From Brevundimonas sp. (lineage in GTDB: Bacteria > Pseudomonadota > Alphaproteobacteria > Caulobacterales > Caulobacteraceae), in assembly GCF_013912065.1 (NCBI RefSeq), contig NZ_JACESA010000016.1, forward strand, positions 1-64,000: a stretch of 64,000 nt of DNA, given 5' to 3'. Position numbers and translations under genes: made by a program. Below, piece by piece: positions 19,135-29,313 of this stretch (position 1 is its first letter; each line of letters starts with the position of its first letter). A model generated the notes under the pieces. The model saw nothing but the letters and a program-made list of their open reading frames with translations, made no database searches and was not told the origin of the DNA.

Positions 19135-19160
19135 GGAACGGATAGGTAGAAGAAGAAGTT
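19135..19160 (+). promoter_or_regulatory. Candidate EcfG (general stress) promoter for the glycan operon
   Basis: GGAAC (19135-19139) is followed after exactly 17 bases by AGTT (19157-19160), one mismatch from the EcfG/SigT consensus GGAAC-N16/17-CGTT. The predicted start lies about 20 bases before the first ATG of the rightward operon, and operator site 2 is centred about 50 bases upstream of it, a position suited to an activator. Confidence 0.45.
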
Positions 19161-19189
19161 GCTCGGGTGAACCTGCCGGAGCCATTCTC

Positions 19190-19459
19190 ATGTCCGAAGC
19201 GAAACGCCTGACCGACCACGACGCCATTCGCCGCTGGGCCGAAGCCCGCGGCGCGCGCCCCTCTCGCGTCCGAAACACGACCGACGCCGACGGCGGCGGC
19301 GTGCTGCGTTTCGATTTCGGAGACCCGGAGGAAGCCCTGGAGGAAATCTCCTGGGACGACTTCTTCCGCGTCTTTGAAGACAGCCAACTCGCCCTGCTGG
19401 AACAGGACGAGACCAAGAGCGGCGAGACCAGCCGCTTCTCCAAATTCGTCAACCGCTGA
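19190..19459 (+). CDS. Small acidic protein of unknown function
   Basis: An 89-residue soluble protein, MSEAKRLTDHDAIRRWAEARG at the start, with the core VLRFDFGDPEEALEEISWDDFFRVFEDSQLALLEQ and a terminal SRFSKFVNR. It is rich in Asp and Glu and has no signal or membrane segment. I recognise similar short proteins in stress-related loci of other alphaproteobacteria but no function is established. It opens the rightward operon: GGAG lies about 9 bases before the ATG, and the next gene starts 13 bases after the stop. Its place behind a candidate EcfG promoter suggests a stress role. Confidence 0.8.
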   Translation: MSEAKRLTDHDAIRRWAEARGARPSRVRNTTDADGGGVLRFDFGDPEEALEEISWDDFFRVFEDSQLALLEQDETKSGETSRFSKFVNR

Positions 19460-19472
19460 GCCGGAGGAATCC

Positions 19473-20581
19473 ATGTCGGAAACTGTCCTCATCACCGGCG
19501 GCGCGGGCTTCGTCGGCCGTCATCTGTCGCGGACCCTGCTGGAGCAGGGCTATCGGGTGCGAGCGTTCGACAGCCTGATCGAGCAGGTGCATCCGACCTC
19601 CACGCGACCCGACGAACTCGATCCTGAGGTAGAGCTGATCGTCGGCGACATCCGCGATGAAGATCGGGTCCGGGTGGCCTTGGACGGCGTAGACAAGGTC
19701 GTTCACCTGGCGGCCGAGGTGGGCGTCGGGCAGAGCATGTATGCGATCGACCGCTACACCTCGGTGAATGAATACGGCACCGCCGTCCTGTTCCAGCAGT
19801 TGATCGACCGGCCGGTGCAGCGCGTGGTCGTCGCCTCGTCCATGAGCATCTATGGCGAAGGCCTTTATCGCACGGTGGACGGCGAACTGCGGCAGGAGGT
19901 CGTGCGGGGTCCGAGAAATCCCGACGGGTCGTGGGACCCGACCGACGCGCAGGGCCGGCCGCTGATCCCCGTTCCTACGCCGGAAACCAAGCAGCCGGCG
20001 CTGAAGAGCGTCTATGCGATCAACAAATTCGTTCAGGAGCGACTGACCCTCACCCTGACGGCCCAGTATGGGATGGAGAGCTGTGCGCTGCGGCTTTGGA
20101 ACATCTACGGGCCGGGTCAGGCGCTTTCGAACCCCTATACCGGCGTGTTGGCGATTTTCGCGTCACGGATCGCCAACGGCCAGGCGCCAATGGTGTTCGA
20201 AGACGGGCGGCAGCGGCGCGATTTCGTCCATGTCTCGGACGTCGCGCGGGCCTTCCTGCTGGCGCTGGAACGGCCCGAGGCGAACGGCGAGGTCTTCAAC
20301 ATCGGCTCCGGCGTGGACAGGACGGTGGACGAGGTGGCGCGGCTGCAGGCGGCCTCGATGGGGCGGCCGGATATCGCGCCGCAGATCACTGAAAAGGCGC
20401 GGGCCGGCGACATCCGGCACAACATCCCGGACCTGACCAAGGCGCGGGACCAACTGGGCTACGAGGCTCGCCAGGACTTCGCCGCCGGTCTGGAGGAACT
20501 GGCCGAATGGGTCGCGCGCCAGGAGGCTTTGGATCGCGTGGACCAGGCGCGCGGTGAACTGGAGCGGCGGGGGCTCGTCGC

Positions 20582-20585
<4 letters not shown>
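19473..20585 (+). CDS. NAD-dependent sugar epimerase/dehydratase
   Basis: A 370-residue extended short-chain dehydrogenase acting on a nucleotide sugar. It has the NAD-binding GGAGFVGRH (9-17), ASSMSIYGEG and the catalytic pair in YAINK (Tyr181, Lys185). RDFVHVSDVARAF in the C-terminal part is common to UDP-glucose 4-epimerases and dTDP-glucose 4,6-dehydratases; a long insert of about 40 residues (RGPRNPDGSWDPTD...) precedes the active-site tyrosine. GGAGGA lies 6 bases before the chosen ATG (MSETVLITGG); open sequence upstream belongs to the previous gene. Exact substrate unresolved. It overlaps the next gene by 4 bases. Confidence 0.9.
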
Positions 20586-21621
<1,036 letters not shown>

Positions 21622-21625
<4 letters not shown>

Positions 21626-22728
21626 GCATGCGACCGCGTCATGTGCTGATGACCACCGATGCCGTGGGAGGGGTCTGGACCTATGCGCTGGATCTCGCCG
21701 AGGGTCTGCTGGCGCGCGGCGTCGGCGTGACCCTGGCGGTTCTGGGACCAGCGCCGGGACCGGCCCACCGCCAGGCGGCGCGGCAGGTTGAAGGCCTGGC
21801 GCTGGTTGAAGTCGGACAGTCCCTCGACTGGCTGGCCGATCATCCCGAACAGCTGGAAGAGGCGGAGCGGGCGCTTCGAGGCCTGGCCGCGCGGAGCGGC
21901 GCCGACCTGGTCCATCTGAATGCGCCGGCGCTGCGGGGCGAAGGCGACTGGGGCGCGCCGGTGGTCGGCGTCTGCCACTCCTGCGTCGCCACCTGGTGGG
22001 ATGCGGTGCGCGGCACGGGCCTGCCGCAGGATTTCGAGTGGCGAACGAGTCGCTTGGCCGCTGGATATCGGGGTTGCGATCGGCTCACCGCGCCCAGCCT
22101 GGCTTTCGCCCAGGCGACTGCGGCGCGCTACGGCGTTCAGCCCGTCGTCATTCATAATGGGAGGCGTCCTGCCGCTCTCCATGCCCCCGAGCGCCGGCGC
22201 ATGGTCCTGACGTCCGGCCGTCTCTGGGACGAGGGCAAGAACATCGCCGTCCTGGAGCGGGCGGCGGTTCGGATGCGGGGAGCGGTGGAGGCCGCCGGGC
22301 CGTTGGACGGCCCTAACGGCCAGACCGTGCGTCTGGCGAAGACTCGCGCCCTGGGCCCCTTGAGCGGGGAGGCGCTGCGGCGGCGGCTGACGGAGACCTC
22401 GGTCTTTTGCGCCCCCGCCCTGTACGAACCCTTCGGCCTGGGCGTGCTGGAGGCGGCGCAGGCGGGGTGCGCCCTGGTCCTGAGCGACATTCCGACCTTC
22501 CGCGAGCTTTGGGAGGGCGCTGCCTTGTTCGTTCAGCCGCGCGACGACGTCGCGCTTGCGGCTGTACTGGACGAGTTGCTGGACGACGCCGACCGGGCGC
22601 GCCGCCTGGGGCGGCTGGCGTCGGAGCGGGCCGGTCGGTTCAGCGTAGACGCCATGGTCGAGGGCACGCTCGAAGTCTATGCCGATGTACTCGCCCTGCG
22701 CGCCCCGTTGGGGGAGGCGGCGGCGTGA
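21622..22728 (+). CDS. GT4-type glycosyltransferase
   Basis: A 368-residue GT-B fold glycosyltransferase of family 4 type, which retains anomeric configuration and uses a nucleotide sugar. The N-terminal domain opens with RHVLMTTDAVGGVWTYALDLAEGL. The C-terminal donor-binding domain has TSGRLWDEGKN and the family EX7E motif in APALYEPFGLGVLEAAQAG (acidic residues of EPFGLGVLE). No membrane segment is seen, so it acts at the cytoplasmic face. The ATG at 21622 overlaps the previous stop (ATGA); an open extension upstream was rejected for that reason. Overlaps the next gene by GTGA. Confidence 0.9.
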
Positions 22729-23843
22729 AAACGGTCTATTTCACCCATTCCCTCGACTCCTGCTGGAACCACGGCAACGCCCATTTCCTGCGCGGCGTCA
22801 TGAGCGAACTGACCGCGCGCGGGCATCTGGCGGAGGCCTGGGAGCCGCGCGACGCGTGGAGCCGCGCCAATCTGGTGGCGGATCACGGCGAGGCGGGACT
22901 GGAGCCCTATAAACGCGCCTATCCCGAGCTTCAGAGCCATCGTTTCGACCCGCCGCTGGACCTGGACCGGGCGCTGGAGGGGGCCGACCTTGTCATCGTG
23001 CATGAATGGAACGATCCCGCGCTTGTGGCCGCCATCGGGCGACGGCGGGCGACGGGCCGTTTCACCCTTTTGTTCCATGACACCCACCACCGGGCCGTCA
23101 GCGAACCGGAGGCCATGAAGGCCTTCGATCTGTCGCGGTACGACGGAGTGCTCGCCTTCGGCGAAACCCTCGCGGAGGTCTATCGGCAGTGGGGCTGGGG
23201 CGACCGCGTCTTCGTCTGGCACGAGGCGGCCGACACCCGGCTGTTCCGCCCGCCGACCGTCGAACAAGACCGCGAGGGTCTGGTCTGGGTGGGAAACTGG
23301 GGCGACGGCGAACGGACGGCCGAACTGGAACGCTACCTGTTCGCGCCGACGGCGGCGACCGGGCTCGGGCTCGATCTTTATGGGGTCCGCTACCCCGAGG
23401 CGGCCAAGCGAATGCTGTCGCGATACGGGGTCCGGTATCATGGCTGGCTGGCCAATGCGGCCGCGCCCCAGGTGTTCGCCCGCCATCTCGCGACCGTGCA
23501 TGTGCCGCGCCGGTTCTATGTCGAACAGCTTCCCGGCATCCCGACCATACGGGTGTTCGAATCCCTGGCCTGCGGTCTTCCGCTGGTCAGCGCGCCCTGG
23601 TCGGACAGCGAAGGCCTGTTCGACGTCGGGCGCGACTTCCTGATGGTCCGGTCGAGCAGCGAAATGGCCGAGGCGCTGCGGGCGTTGAAATCGGACCCAG
23701 GCCTGCGCGCGGAACTCGCCGCCCATGGTCTGGCCGCGATCCGCGCCCGACACACCTGTGCGCATCGGGTCGACGAACTCATGGCGGTGCTCGAACGGCT
23801 CGGCGCCGTCGCGCCGTCCCCTCAAATGGAGATCGCGGAATGA
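22725..23843 (+). CDS. CgeB-type glycosyltransferase 1
   Basis: A 372-residue protein starting GTG (VKTVYFTHSLDSCWNHGNAHFLRG). The GT-B-like layout has an N-terminal domain with LVIVHEWNDPALVAAIGRRR and DTHHRAVSEPEAM, and a C-terminal domain with VGNWGDGERTAELERYL, GWLANAAAPQVFARHLATVHVPRR and RVFESLACGLPLVSAPW. These are the hallmarks of the CgeB/DUF3880 glycosyltransferase group, named for a Bacillus spore-coat maturation protein. The GTG is fixed by the GTGA overlap with the GT4 gene. First of three consecutive CgeB-like units, probably adding successive sugars. Confidence 0.86.
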   Translation: MKTVYFTHSLDSCWNHGNAHFLRGVMSELTARGHLAEAWEPRDAWSRANLVADHGEAGLEPYKRAYPELQSHRFDPPLDLDRALEGADLVIVHEWNDPALVAAIGRRRATGRFTLLFHDTHHRAVSEPEAMKAFDLSRYDGVLAFGETLAEVYRQWGWGDRVFVWHEAADTRLFRPPTVEQDREGLVWVGNWGDGERTAELERYLFAPTAATGLGLDLYGVRYPEAAKRMLSRYGVRYHGWLANAAAPQVFARHLATVHVPRRFYVEQLPGIPTIRVFESLACGLPLVSAPWSDSEGLFDVGRDFLMVRSSSEMAEALRALKSDPGLRAELAAHGLAAIRARHTCAHRVDELMAVLERLGAVAPSPQMEIAE

Positions 23844-24931
23844 AGATCGCCTTTTACGGTTCCAGCCTCCTGTCCGCCTACTGGAACGGCGCCGCCACCT
23901 ATTATCGGGGCCTGCTGGGCGCCCTGGCCGAAAAGGGTTGGGACATCCTGTTTCTCGAACCCGACGCCTTCGATCGTCAGCAGCACCGCGACATCGACCC
24001 GCCCGAATGGGCCGAGGTCGTGGTGTGGGAAAACTCCCCCCAGGGCTGCGCCGCCGCCATGGCGCGGGCGGGAGACGCGGATGTGGTGGTCAAGGCCTCG
24101 GGCGTCGGCGTTTTCGACCATGAACTTCTGGGCGTGTTCGACCGGGCGCGGGACGACGCCCTGACCGTCTACTGGGACGTCGATGCGCCGGCGACCCTGG
24201 CGGAGATCAGGGCCGCGCCCGACCACCCGCTGCGGCAGGTCCTGCCTCGGATCGACCATGTGCTGACCTACGGCGGCGGGTCTCCCGTGATCGAGGCCTT
24301 CATGGCGCTGGGCGCGCGGGATTGCCGCCCCATCTATAATGCGCTCGATCCCGCCACCCATCATCCGGTGCAGCCAGACGGGCGCTTTTCCGCGGATCTG
24401 GCGCTGTTGGCCAATCGCCTGCCTGACCGCGAATCTCGGATTGATCGGTTCTTCCTGGAGCCGGCGGCGCTGTCGCCCGAGCGACGCTTCCTGCTGGGAG
24501 GGAGCGGCTGGGGCGACAAATCCATGCCCGCCAATGTCCGCGCCGTCGGGCATGTGGGGACGGGAGAGCACAACGCCTTCAACTGTACGCCGCTGGCGGT
24601 CCTGAACGTGGCCCGCGACAGCATGGCCGAGATCGGCTTCTCGCCGGCCACCCGGGTGTTCGAGGCGACGGGGGCGGGGGCTTGCCTGATCACCGACTAT
24701 TGGGAGGGCGTGGACCAGTTCCTGAAGCCCGATGTCGAAGTGCTGGTGGCGCGCGACGGCAAGGACGTGGCCGATCATCTGGCGGCGCTGACGCCGGAAC
24801 GGGCGCGGGCCATCGGAGAGGCGGCGAGGGTCCGCGTTCTGGCCGACCACACCTATGCGAAGCGGGCCGAGACCGTCGACGCGCTGTTCAGAGGCGCGCT
24901 GACGGCGCGGCGCGAGAGGAGCGCCGCATGA
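23840..24931 (+). CDS. CgeB-type glycosyltransferase 2
   Basis: A 363-residue CgeB-like glycosyltransferase: MKIAFYGSSLLSAYWNGAATYYRGLLGAL, then ILFLEPDAFDRQQHRDIDPPEWAE and YWDVDAPATLAEI in the acceptor-side half. RFLLGGSGWGD, VGHVGTGEHNAFNCTPLAVLNVARDSM and TRVFEATGAGACLITDYW lie in the donor-binding half. Its N-terminal design closely parallels the next gene's first domain (SLLSAYWNG against SLSSAWGNG), so the two are paralogues from duplication, yet divergent enough to use different donors or acceptors. Linked by ATGA overlaps on both sides. Confidence 0.87.
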   Translation: MKIAFYGSSLLSAYWNGAATYYRGLLGALAEKGWDILFLEPDAFDRQQHRDIDPPEWAEVVVWENSPQGCAAAMARAGDADVVVKASGVGVFDHELLGVFDRARDDALTVYWDVDAPATLAEIRAAPDHPLRQVLPRIDHVLTYGGGSPVIEAFMALGARDCRPIYNALDPATHHPVQPDGRFSADLALLANRLPDRESRIDRFFLEPAALSPERRFLLGGSGWGDKSMPANVRAVGHVGTGEHNAFNCTPLAVLNVARDSMAEIGFSPATRVFEATGAGACLITDYWEGVDQFLKPDVEVLVARDGKDVADHLAALTPERARAIGEAARVRVLADHTYAKRAETVDALFRGALTARRERSAA

Positions 24932-27003
24932 GGCTGGTGGTGCTTGGGCTCAGCCTGTCCTCCGCCTGGGGGAACGGGCACGCCGTGACCTTCCGCGCGC
25001 TGCTTTCGGCCTTTGCGGCGCGGGGCCACGAGATTCTGTTCCTGGAGCGGGAGACGCCCTGGTACGCCGCGCATCGGGATCTGTCAGACCCCGACTACTG
25101 CCGCCTCGCCTTCTATTCGGACCTGCGGGACCTCGACCGCTACGGCGAGGCGGTGCGCGGCGCCGACGCGGTCATGGTCGGCTCTTATGTGCCGGACGGG
25201 ATCGAGGTCGGCCGATGGGTCCGGCGCACGGCCAAGGGCGTGGTCGCCTTCTATGACATCGATACGCCGGTCACCCTGGCGCGGCTGGCGCAGGGCGAGT
25301 GTGACTATCTCGCGGCGGGGCAAATCCCCGACTACGACGTCTATTTCTCCTTCACAGGCGGTCCCACGCTGGCGCGTCTGGAGCAGGAGTTGGATTCGCC
25401 GGCGGCGCGCGCCCTCTATTGCTCGGCCGACCCGGCGACGTACCGGCCGCAACAGGCCGAGAAGCGTTGGGATCTGTCCTATCTCGGAACCTATAGCGTG
25501 GATCGTCAGCCCACGCTGGAACGGCTGTTGCTCGAGCCGGCTCGACGGCTGCCCGGCCGGCGCTTCGTCGTGGCGGGGCCGCAGTATCCGGATGATATCG
25601 CCTGGCCGGCGAACGTGGAACGGATCGACCATCTGCCGCCGGCCGAGCATTCGACCTTCTACGCCGCCAGCCGCTTCACCCTGAACGTCACCCGCGCCGA
25701 CATGCGGGCGGCGGGACACAGCCCCTCCATCCGACTGTTCGAGGCGGCTTCGTGCGGGTGTCCGATCATTTCGGACACCTGGCCGGGGCTCGAAACCCTG
25801 TTCACGCCGGGAGAAGAAATCATCCTGGCGGAAACGGGCGACGCAGTCGTCGATGCGCTGTCGCGCCCGGCGGCCGCCGTCCAGGCCATGGGCGAGGCGG
25901 CCCGACGTCGCCTCCTCTCCCAACACACCCCCTCCCACCGCGCCCAGACCCTGGAGCGCGAATTGATCGCGGCCATGCGGGCCAAGACGAAGGACCGACC
26001 CATGAAGTCCATTTCCGACAGCCAAACCATCCTGGTGGCGGGCGGCGCCGGTTTCCTCGGCTCGCATCTGTGCGACCGTCTACTGGCGGACGGCCATCAC
26101 GTCGTCTGTCTCGACAATCTGCAGACCGGCGATCTGGTCAATCTCGAGTCGGCGATGAAGCAGTCCCGTTTCGAATTCGTGCGTCACGACGTGGTGGAGC
26201 CGTTGCCCGAGAGGATCGTCGAGCGGAAGTTCGACCGGATCTACGACCTGGCCTGTGCGGCCTCGCCGCCTCAGTACCAGCAGGATCCCGAGCATACGAT
26301 GCTGACCTGCGTGCTCGGCGTCAGCCATATGTTGAAGTTGGCGGAGAAGACCGGCGCACGCCTTCTGCTGACGTCCACCAGCGAAGTCTACGGCGATCCC
26401 GAGGTGCATCCGCAGCCCGAAACCTATCGCGGCAACGTCAATCCAATCGGTCCGCGGGCCTGTTACGACGAAGGCAAGCGGGCCGCGGAGAGCCTGGTGT
26501 TCGACTACGACCGCGCGGGTCGGTCGGACGTGAGGGTGGCGCGCATCTTCAACACCTATGGCCCGCGCCTGTCGGCGGCCGACGGTCGCGTGGTGTCCAA
26601 CCTTATCACCCAGGCTTTGGCTGACGCGCCCATCACCATCTACGGGGACGGGGAGCAGAGCCGGTCGTTCTGCTATGTCGACGACATGATCAGCGGCCTG
26701 ATCGCCCTGATGGAGCATGAAGGGCCTCAGCCCGGGCCGATCAACCTCGGCAATCCTGTCGAACTCAGCGTGTCGGAACTGGTCCGGCTGATACTGGACC
26801 TGACGGGCTCGGGATCCGAGATCGAGCACGGCCCCCTTCCAATCGACGATCCGCGCCGTCGGCGTCCGGACATCGGCAAGGCGGAAGCGGTGCTGGGGTG
26901 GCGTCCCACAACGGCGCTCGAGGACGGCCTGCGCCGCACGATCGACTGGTTCGACGCCGATCGCCGTCCGCTGCGCGGCGAACAGCCCGCCCTGATCGCC
27001 TGA
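24928..27003 (+). CDS. Fusion of CgeB-type glycosyltransferase and UDP-glucuronate decarboxylase
   Basis: One uninterrupted frame of 691 codons encodes two enzymes. Residues 1 to about 355 form a CgeB-like glycosyltransferase (MRLVVLGLSLSSAWGNGHAVTF; IRLFEAASCGCPIISDTWPGLETLF). Residues 359-691 form a UDP-xylose synthase-type SDR: GGAGFLGSH (372-380), SEVYGDPEVHPQPE, the signature GPRACYDEGKR with Tyr513 and Lys517, and RRRRPDIGKAEAVLGWRPTT. The second half should convert UDP-glucuronate to UDP-xylose, so donor synthesis and transfer are physically joined. An ATG at 26002 with AAGGA 8 bases upstream sits exactly at the junction, so a separate decarboxylase may also be made. It overlaps the previous gene by ATGA. 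Confidence 0.88.
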   Translation: MRLVVLGLSLSSAWGNGHAVTFRALLSAFAARGHEILFLERETPWYAAHRDLSDPDYCRLAFYSDLRDLDRYGEAVRGADAVMVGSYVPDGIEVGRWVRRTAKGVVAFYDIDTPVTLARLAQGECDYLAAGQIPDYDVYFSFTGGPTLARLEQELDSPAARALYCSADPATYRPQQAEKRWDLSYLGTYSVDRQPTLERLLLEPARRLPGRRFVVAGPQYPDDIAWPANVERIDHLPPAEHSTFYAASRFTLNVTRADMRAAGHSPSIRLFEAASCGCPIISDTWPGLETLFTPGEEIILAETGDAVVDALSRPAAAVQAMGEAARRRLLSQHTPSHRAQTLERELIAAMRAKTKDRPMKSISDSQTILVAGGAGFLGSHLCDRLLADGHHVVCLDNLQTGDLVNLESAMKQSRFEFVRHDVVEPLPERIVERKFDRIYDLACAASPPQYQQDPEHTMLTCVLGVSHMLKLAEKTGARLLLTSTSEVYGDPEVHPQPETYRGNVNPIGPRACYDEGKRAAESLVFDYDRAGRSDVRVARIFNTYGPRLSAADGRVVSNLITQALADAPITIYGDGEQSRSFCYVDDMISGLIALMEHEGPQPGPINLGNPVELSVSELVRLILDLTGSGSEIEHGPLPIDDPRRRRPDIGKAEAVLGWRPTTALEDGLRRTIDWFDADRRPLRGEQPALIA

Positions 27004-27049
27004 TGTGGGCAGAGCCGATCCGACCCCAGCCAAACAAGCGAGGAACACC

Positions 27050-28036
27050 ATGACCGAGGTTCTTGCCCAGAACGGCGCCATGCGCGCCGCAGTCGTGACG
27101 GGTCCAGGTCGAGTGGAGGTGCGTACGGTGGCTCGGCCCGAGCCGGACGCCGGTCAGGTTCGGATCAGGCTGGAGGGTTGCGGCGTCTGCGCCTCCAACC
27201 TCACCCCCTGGGCCGGTCCCGACTGGATGACCTTTCCGACGCCGCCCGGCGGTCTGGGCCATGAAGGATGGGGCGTCGTCGACGCCGTCGGACACGGCGT
27301 CACAGCCGTCGCGAAGGGACAACGGGTGGCGGCGCTCTCGCACAACAGTTTCGCCGAATACGACATCGCCGACGAGAGCGCGGTCGTGCCCCTCCCGCCC
27401 GAGCTAGACGACCTCCCGTTCGCGGGGGAGCCGCTGGGATGCGCCATGAACATTTTCCGGCGCAGCGAGATCAGCCCGGGCCAGACCGTCGCCATCGTCG
27501 GCATAGGCTTTCTGGGGGCGGTGCTGACGCGCCTGGCCACCGATGCGGGCGCGCGCGTCATCGCCCTGTCCCGTCGGCCCTATTCGCTGGAAGTCGCGCG
27601 CCGCATGGGCGCGGCGGAGACGCTGACCCTCGACGACCACTACGCCCTGATCGCCAAGGTGTCTGATCTGACAGACGGCCGACTCTGCGATGTCGTCATC
27701 GAAGCGGTCGGCAAGGCCTGGCCGCTGGATCTCGCGGCGGAGCTGACCCGCGAACGCGGGCGGCTGGTGATCGCCGGCTATCACCAGGACGGCCCGCGCC
27801 AGATCAATATGCAGCTGTGGAATTGGCGCGGCCTCGATGTGGTGAACGCCCATGAACGCGACCCCGCAGTCTATGCTCAAGGCGTGCGCGAGGCGGTGGA
27901 GGCCGTGCGTTCGGGCCGGCTGGACGTCAGCGGCCTCTTCACCCACGCCTATCCTCTCGATCAACTGGATCGGGCGCTGGACGCCACGCGCGACAGGCCG
28001 GACGGCTTCCTCAAGGCCGTGGTGACGATGCCATGA
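27050..28036 (+). CDS. Zinc-type alcohol dehydrogenase (MDR family)
   Basis: A 328-residue medium-chain dehydrogenase. The catalytic zinc site is represented by GCGVC (Cys47) and GHEGWG (His71, Glu72). NAD(P)-binding follows at VAIVGIGFLGAVLTRLA, and the substrate domain ends in GFLKAVV. The four-cysteine structural zinc loop of classical alcohol dehydrogenases is absent, as in sorbitol- and threonine-type relatives lacking that lobe. AGGAA lies 5 bases before the ATG (MTEVLAQNG). It sits 46 bases after the fusion gene and overlaps the following oxidoreductase by 4 bases, so the two probably act on the same sugar or inositol ring. Confidence 0.88.
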   Translation: MTEVLAQNGAMRAAVVTGPGRVEVRTVARPEPDAGQVRIRLEGCGVCASNLTPWAGPDWMTFPTPPGGLGHEGWGVVDAVGHGVTAVAKGQRVAALSHNSFAEYDIADESAVVPLPPELDDLPFAGEPLGCAMNIFRRSEISPGQTVAIVGIGFLGAVLTRLATDAGARVIALSRRPYSLEVARRMGAAETLTLDDHYALIAKVSDLTDGRLCDVVIEAVGKAWPLDLAAELTRERGRLVIAGYHQDGPRQINMQLWNWRGLDVVNAHERDPAVYAQGVREAVEAVRSGRLDVSGLFTHAYPLDQLDRALDATRDRPDGFLKAVVTMP

Positions 28037-29064
28037 CGGAGTTGGTCCTTGACCGCCATCGGTCTTCGGCGCTGCGTCGCCCCCGCGTCGGTTTCCTGGG
28101 CGTGGGCTGGATCGGCCGACACCGAATGGCCGCCATGCTGACCGACGGCCGGATCGACGCCGTCGCCGTCGCCGATCCGAACGCGGAGATGGTGGAGGAA
28201 GCCCTCGGCCTCGCCCCTACGGCCGCGCATTGCCCGCACCTGGACGGCCTGCTGTCTCAAGGGCTGGATGGGCTGGTCATCGCGACCCCGAGCGCCTTGC
28301 ACGCGAAGCAGACCATCCGGGCGCTGGACGCCGGCGTCGCCGTCTTCTGCCAGAAGCCGCTCGGCCGGGACGCGGCGGAGACGCAAGCCGCCATCGACGC
28401 GGCGAAGCGCGCCGATCGACTGCTTGCAGTGGACCTGAGCTATCGCCACACGGCGGCGGCGCAGGCGTTGCGCGACCTGATCAGCCAGGAGCGCCTAGGG
28501 CGTATCCATGCCGTCGATCTGACGTTTCACAACGCCTATGGACCCGACAAGCCCTGGTTCTACGACCCGGCGCTCTCGGGCGGGGGGTGCGTCATGGATC
28601 TCGGCGTCCACCTGGTGGACCTGTGTCTCTGGCTGCTGGACGACGACGTCGCCGACGTCGAGGCGCATCTGCTTCGCGAGGGCGTTCCGATCGCGGGACG
28701 CGCCGAGGCCGAGGATTACGCCATCGCCACCCTCCGGCTCCAGTCCGGCGCCGTGGTGCGGCTCGCCTGTTCGTGGCGGCTGCCGGCAGGTCGGGACGCG
28801 ATCATTGAAGCCGCCTTCTATGGCAGCGGCGGAGGTGCGGCCCTGCGCAATGTCGATGGCTCCTTCTACGACTTCGAGGCGACGGCCTTCGACGGCGTGA
28901 CCCGCCGTCCGCTGGTCCAGCCGCCCGACGATTGGGGCGGTCGAGCGGCGCAATCCTGGGCGCGGGCCTTGGCGGCTGGCGGTCGATACGATCCGGCGGT
29001 TGAAGAATTGCGCAGGGTCGCCGCGACTCTGGACCGGATCTACGCCGCCGCCACATGCGCCTGA
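28033..29064 (+). CDS. Gfo/Idh/MocA family oxidoreductase
   Basis: A 343-residue NAD(P)-dependent dehydrogenase of the family that includes inositol dehydrogenase IolG and glucose-fructose oxidoreductase. It has the Rossmann motif GFLGVGWIGRH (20-30). CQKPLG (105-110) replaces the usual EKP but keeps the catalytic Lys107. GGGCVMDLGVHLVDLCLWLL supplies the Asp and His of the active site. With ino1 in the divergent operon, an inositol or inositol-derivative substrate is a reasonable inference but is not shown. Last gene of the rightward operon; its final 25 bases overlap a small gene on the opposite strand. Confidence 0.88.
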   Translation: MTELVLDRHRSSALRRPRVGFLGVGWIGRHRMAAMLTDGRIDAVAVADPNAEMVEEALGLAPTAAHCPHLDGLLSQGLDGLVIATPSALHAKQTIRALDAGVAVFCQKPLGRDAAETQAAIDAAKRADRLLAVDLSYRHTAAAQALRDLISQERLGRIHAVDLTFHNAYGPDKPWFYDPALSGGGCVMDLGVHLVDLCLWLLDDDVADVEAHLLREGVPIAGRAEAEDYAIATLRLQSGAVVRLACSWRLPAGRDAIIEAAFYGSGGGAALRNVDGSFYDFEATAFDGVTRRPLVQPPDDWGGRAAQSWARALAAGGRYDPAVEELRRVAATLDRIYAAATCA

Positions 29065-29258
29065 TAGACGACGCTGTCGCCGGCGTCGAAGAGGACGAGG
29101 TCCAGCCTTGCCGAATAAACGCCTCTAAGCGCTTGGTCGCGTAGCAGATCACCCAGCGTCAGCAACGCTTCACGACGTGCGGCGTTGTCATCCGCAGCCA
29201 TGAATTCAAGGCGCTCGTCCAAACCGGCGACGCCCAGCTGAAGCCGATATCCGGTCAT
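29040..29258 (-). CDS. Small protein of unknown function
   Basis: A 72-residue open frame starting MTGYRLQLGVAGLDERLEFMAADDNAARREALLTLGDLL. It has a regular alpha/beta look and no signal or membrane segment. I do not recognise the family. It overlaps the 3' end of the Gfo/Idh/MocA gene by 25 bases, and its start lies 55 bases from the divergent Crp/Fnr regulator start. Codon choice and length make it plausible but not certain. Confidence 0.5.
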   Translation of the reverse strand: MTGYRLQLGVAGLDERLEFMAADDNAARREALLTLGDLLRDQALRGVYSARLDLVLFDAGDSVVYQAHVAAA

Positions 29259-29313
29259 GACTTCCTATACGCGCAAGTCGGAAAGGTGGATGAAAGAAGA
29301 GGGGATTTGTTCG

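Noticed and set aside
24682-24927. Upstream extension of the fusion gene
   Set aside because: The ATGA overlap at 24928 and the conserved MRLVVLGLS start set the gene; the upstream codons lie inside the previous glycosyltransferase gene.
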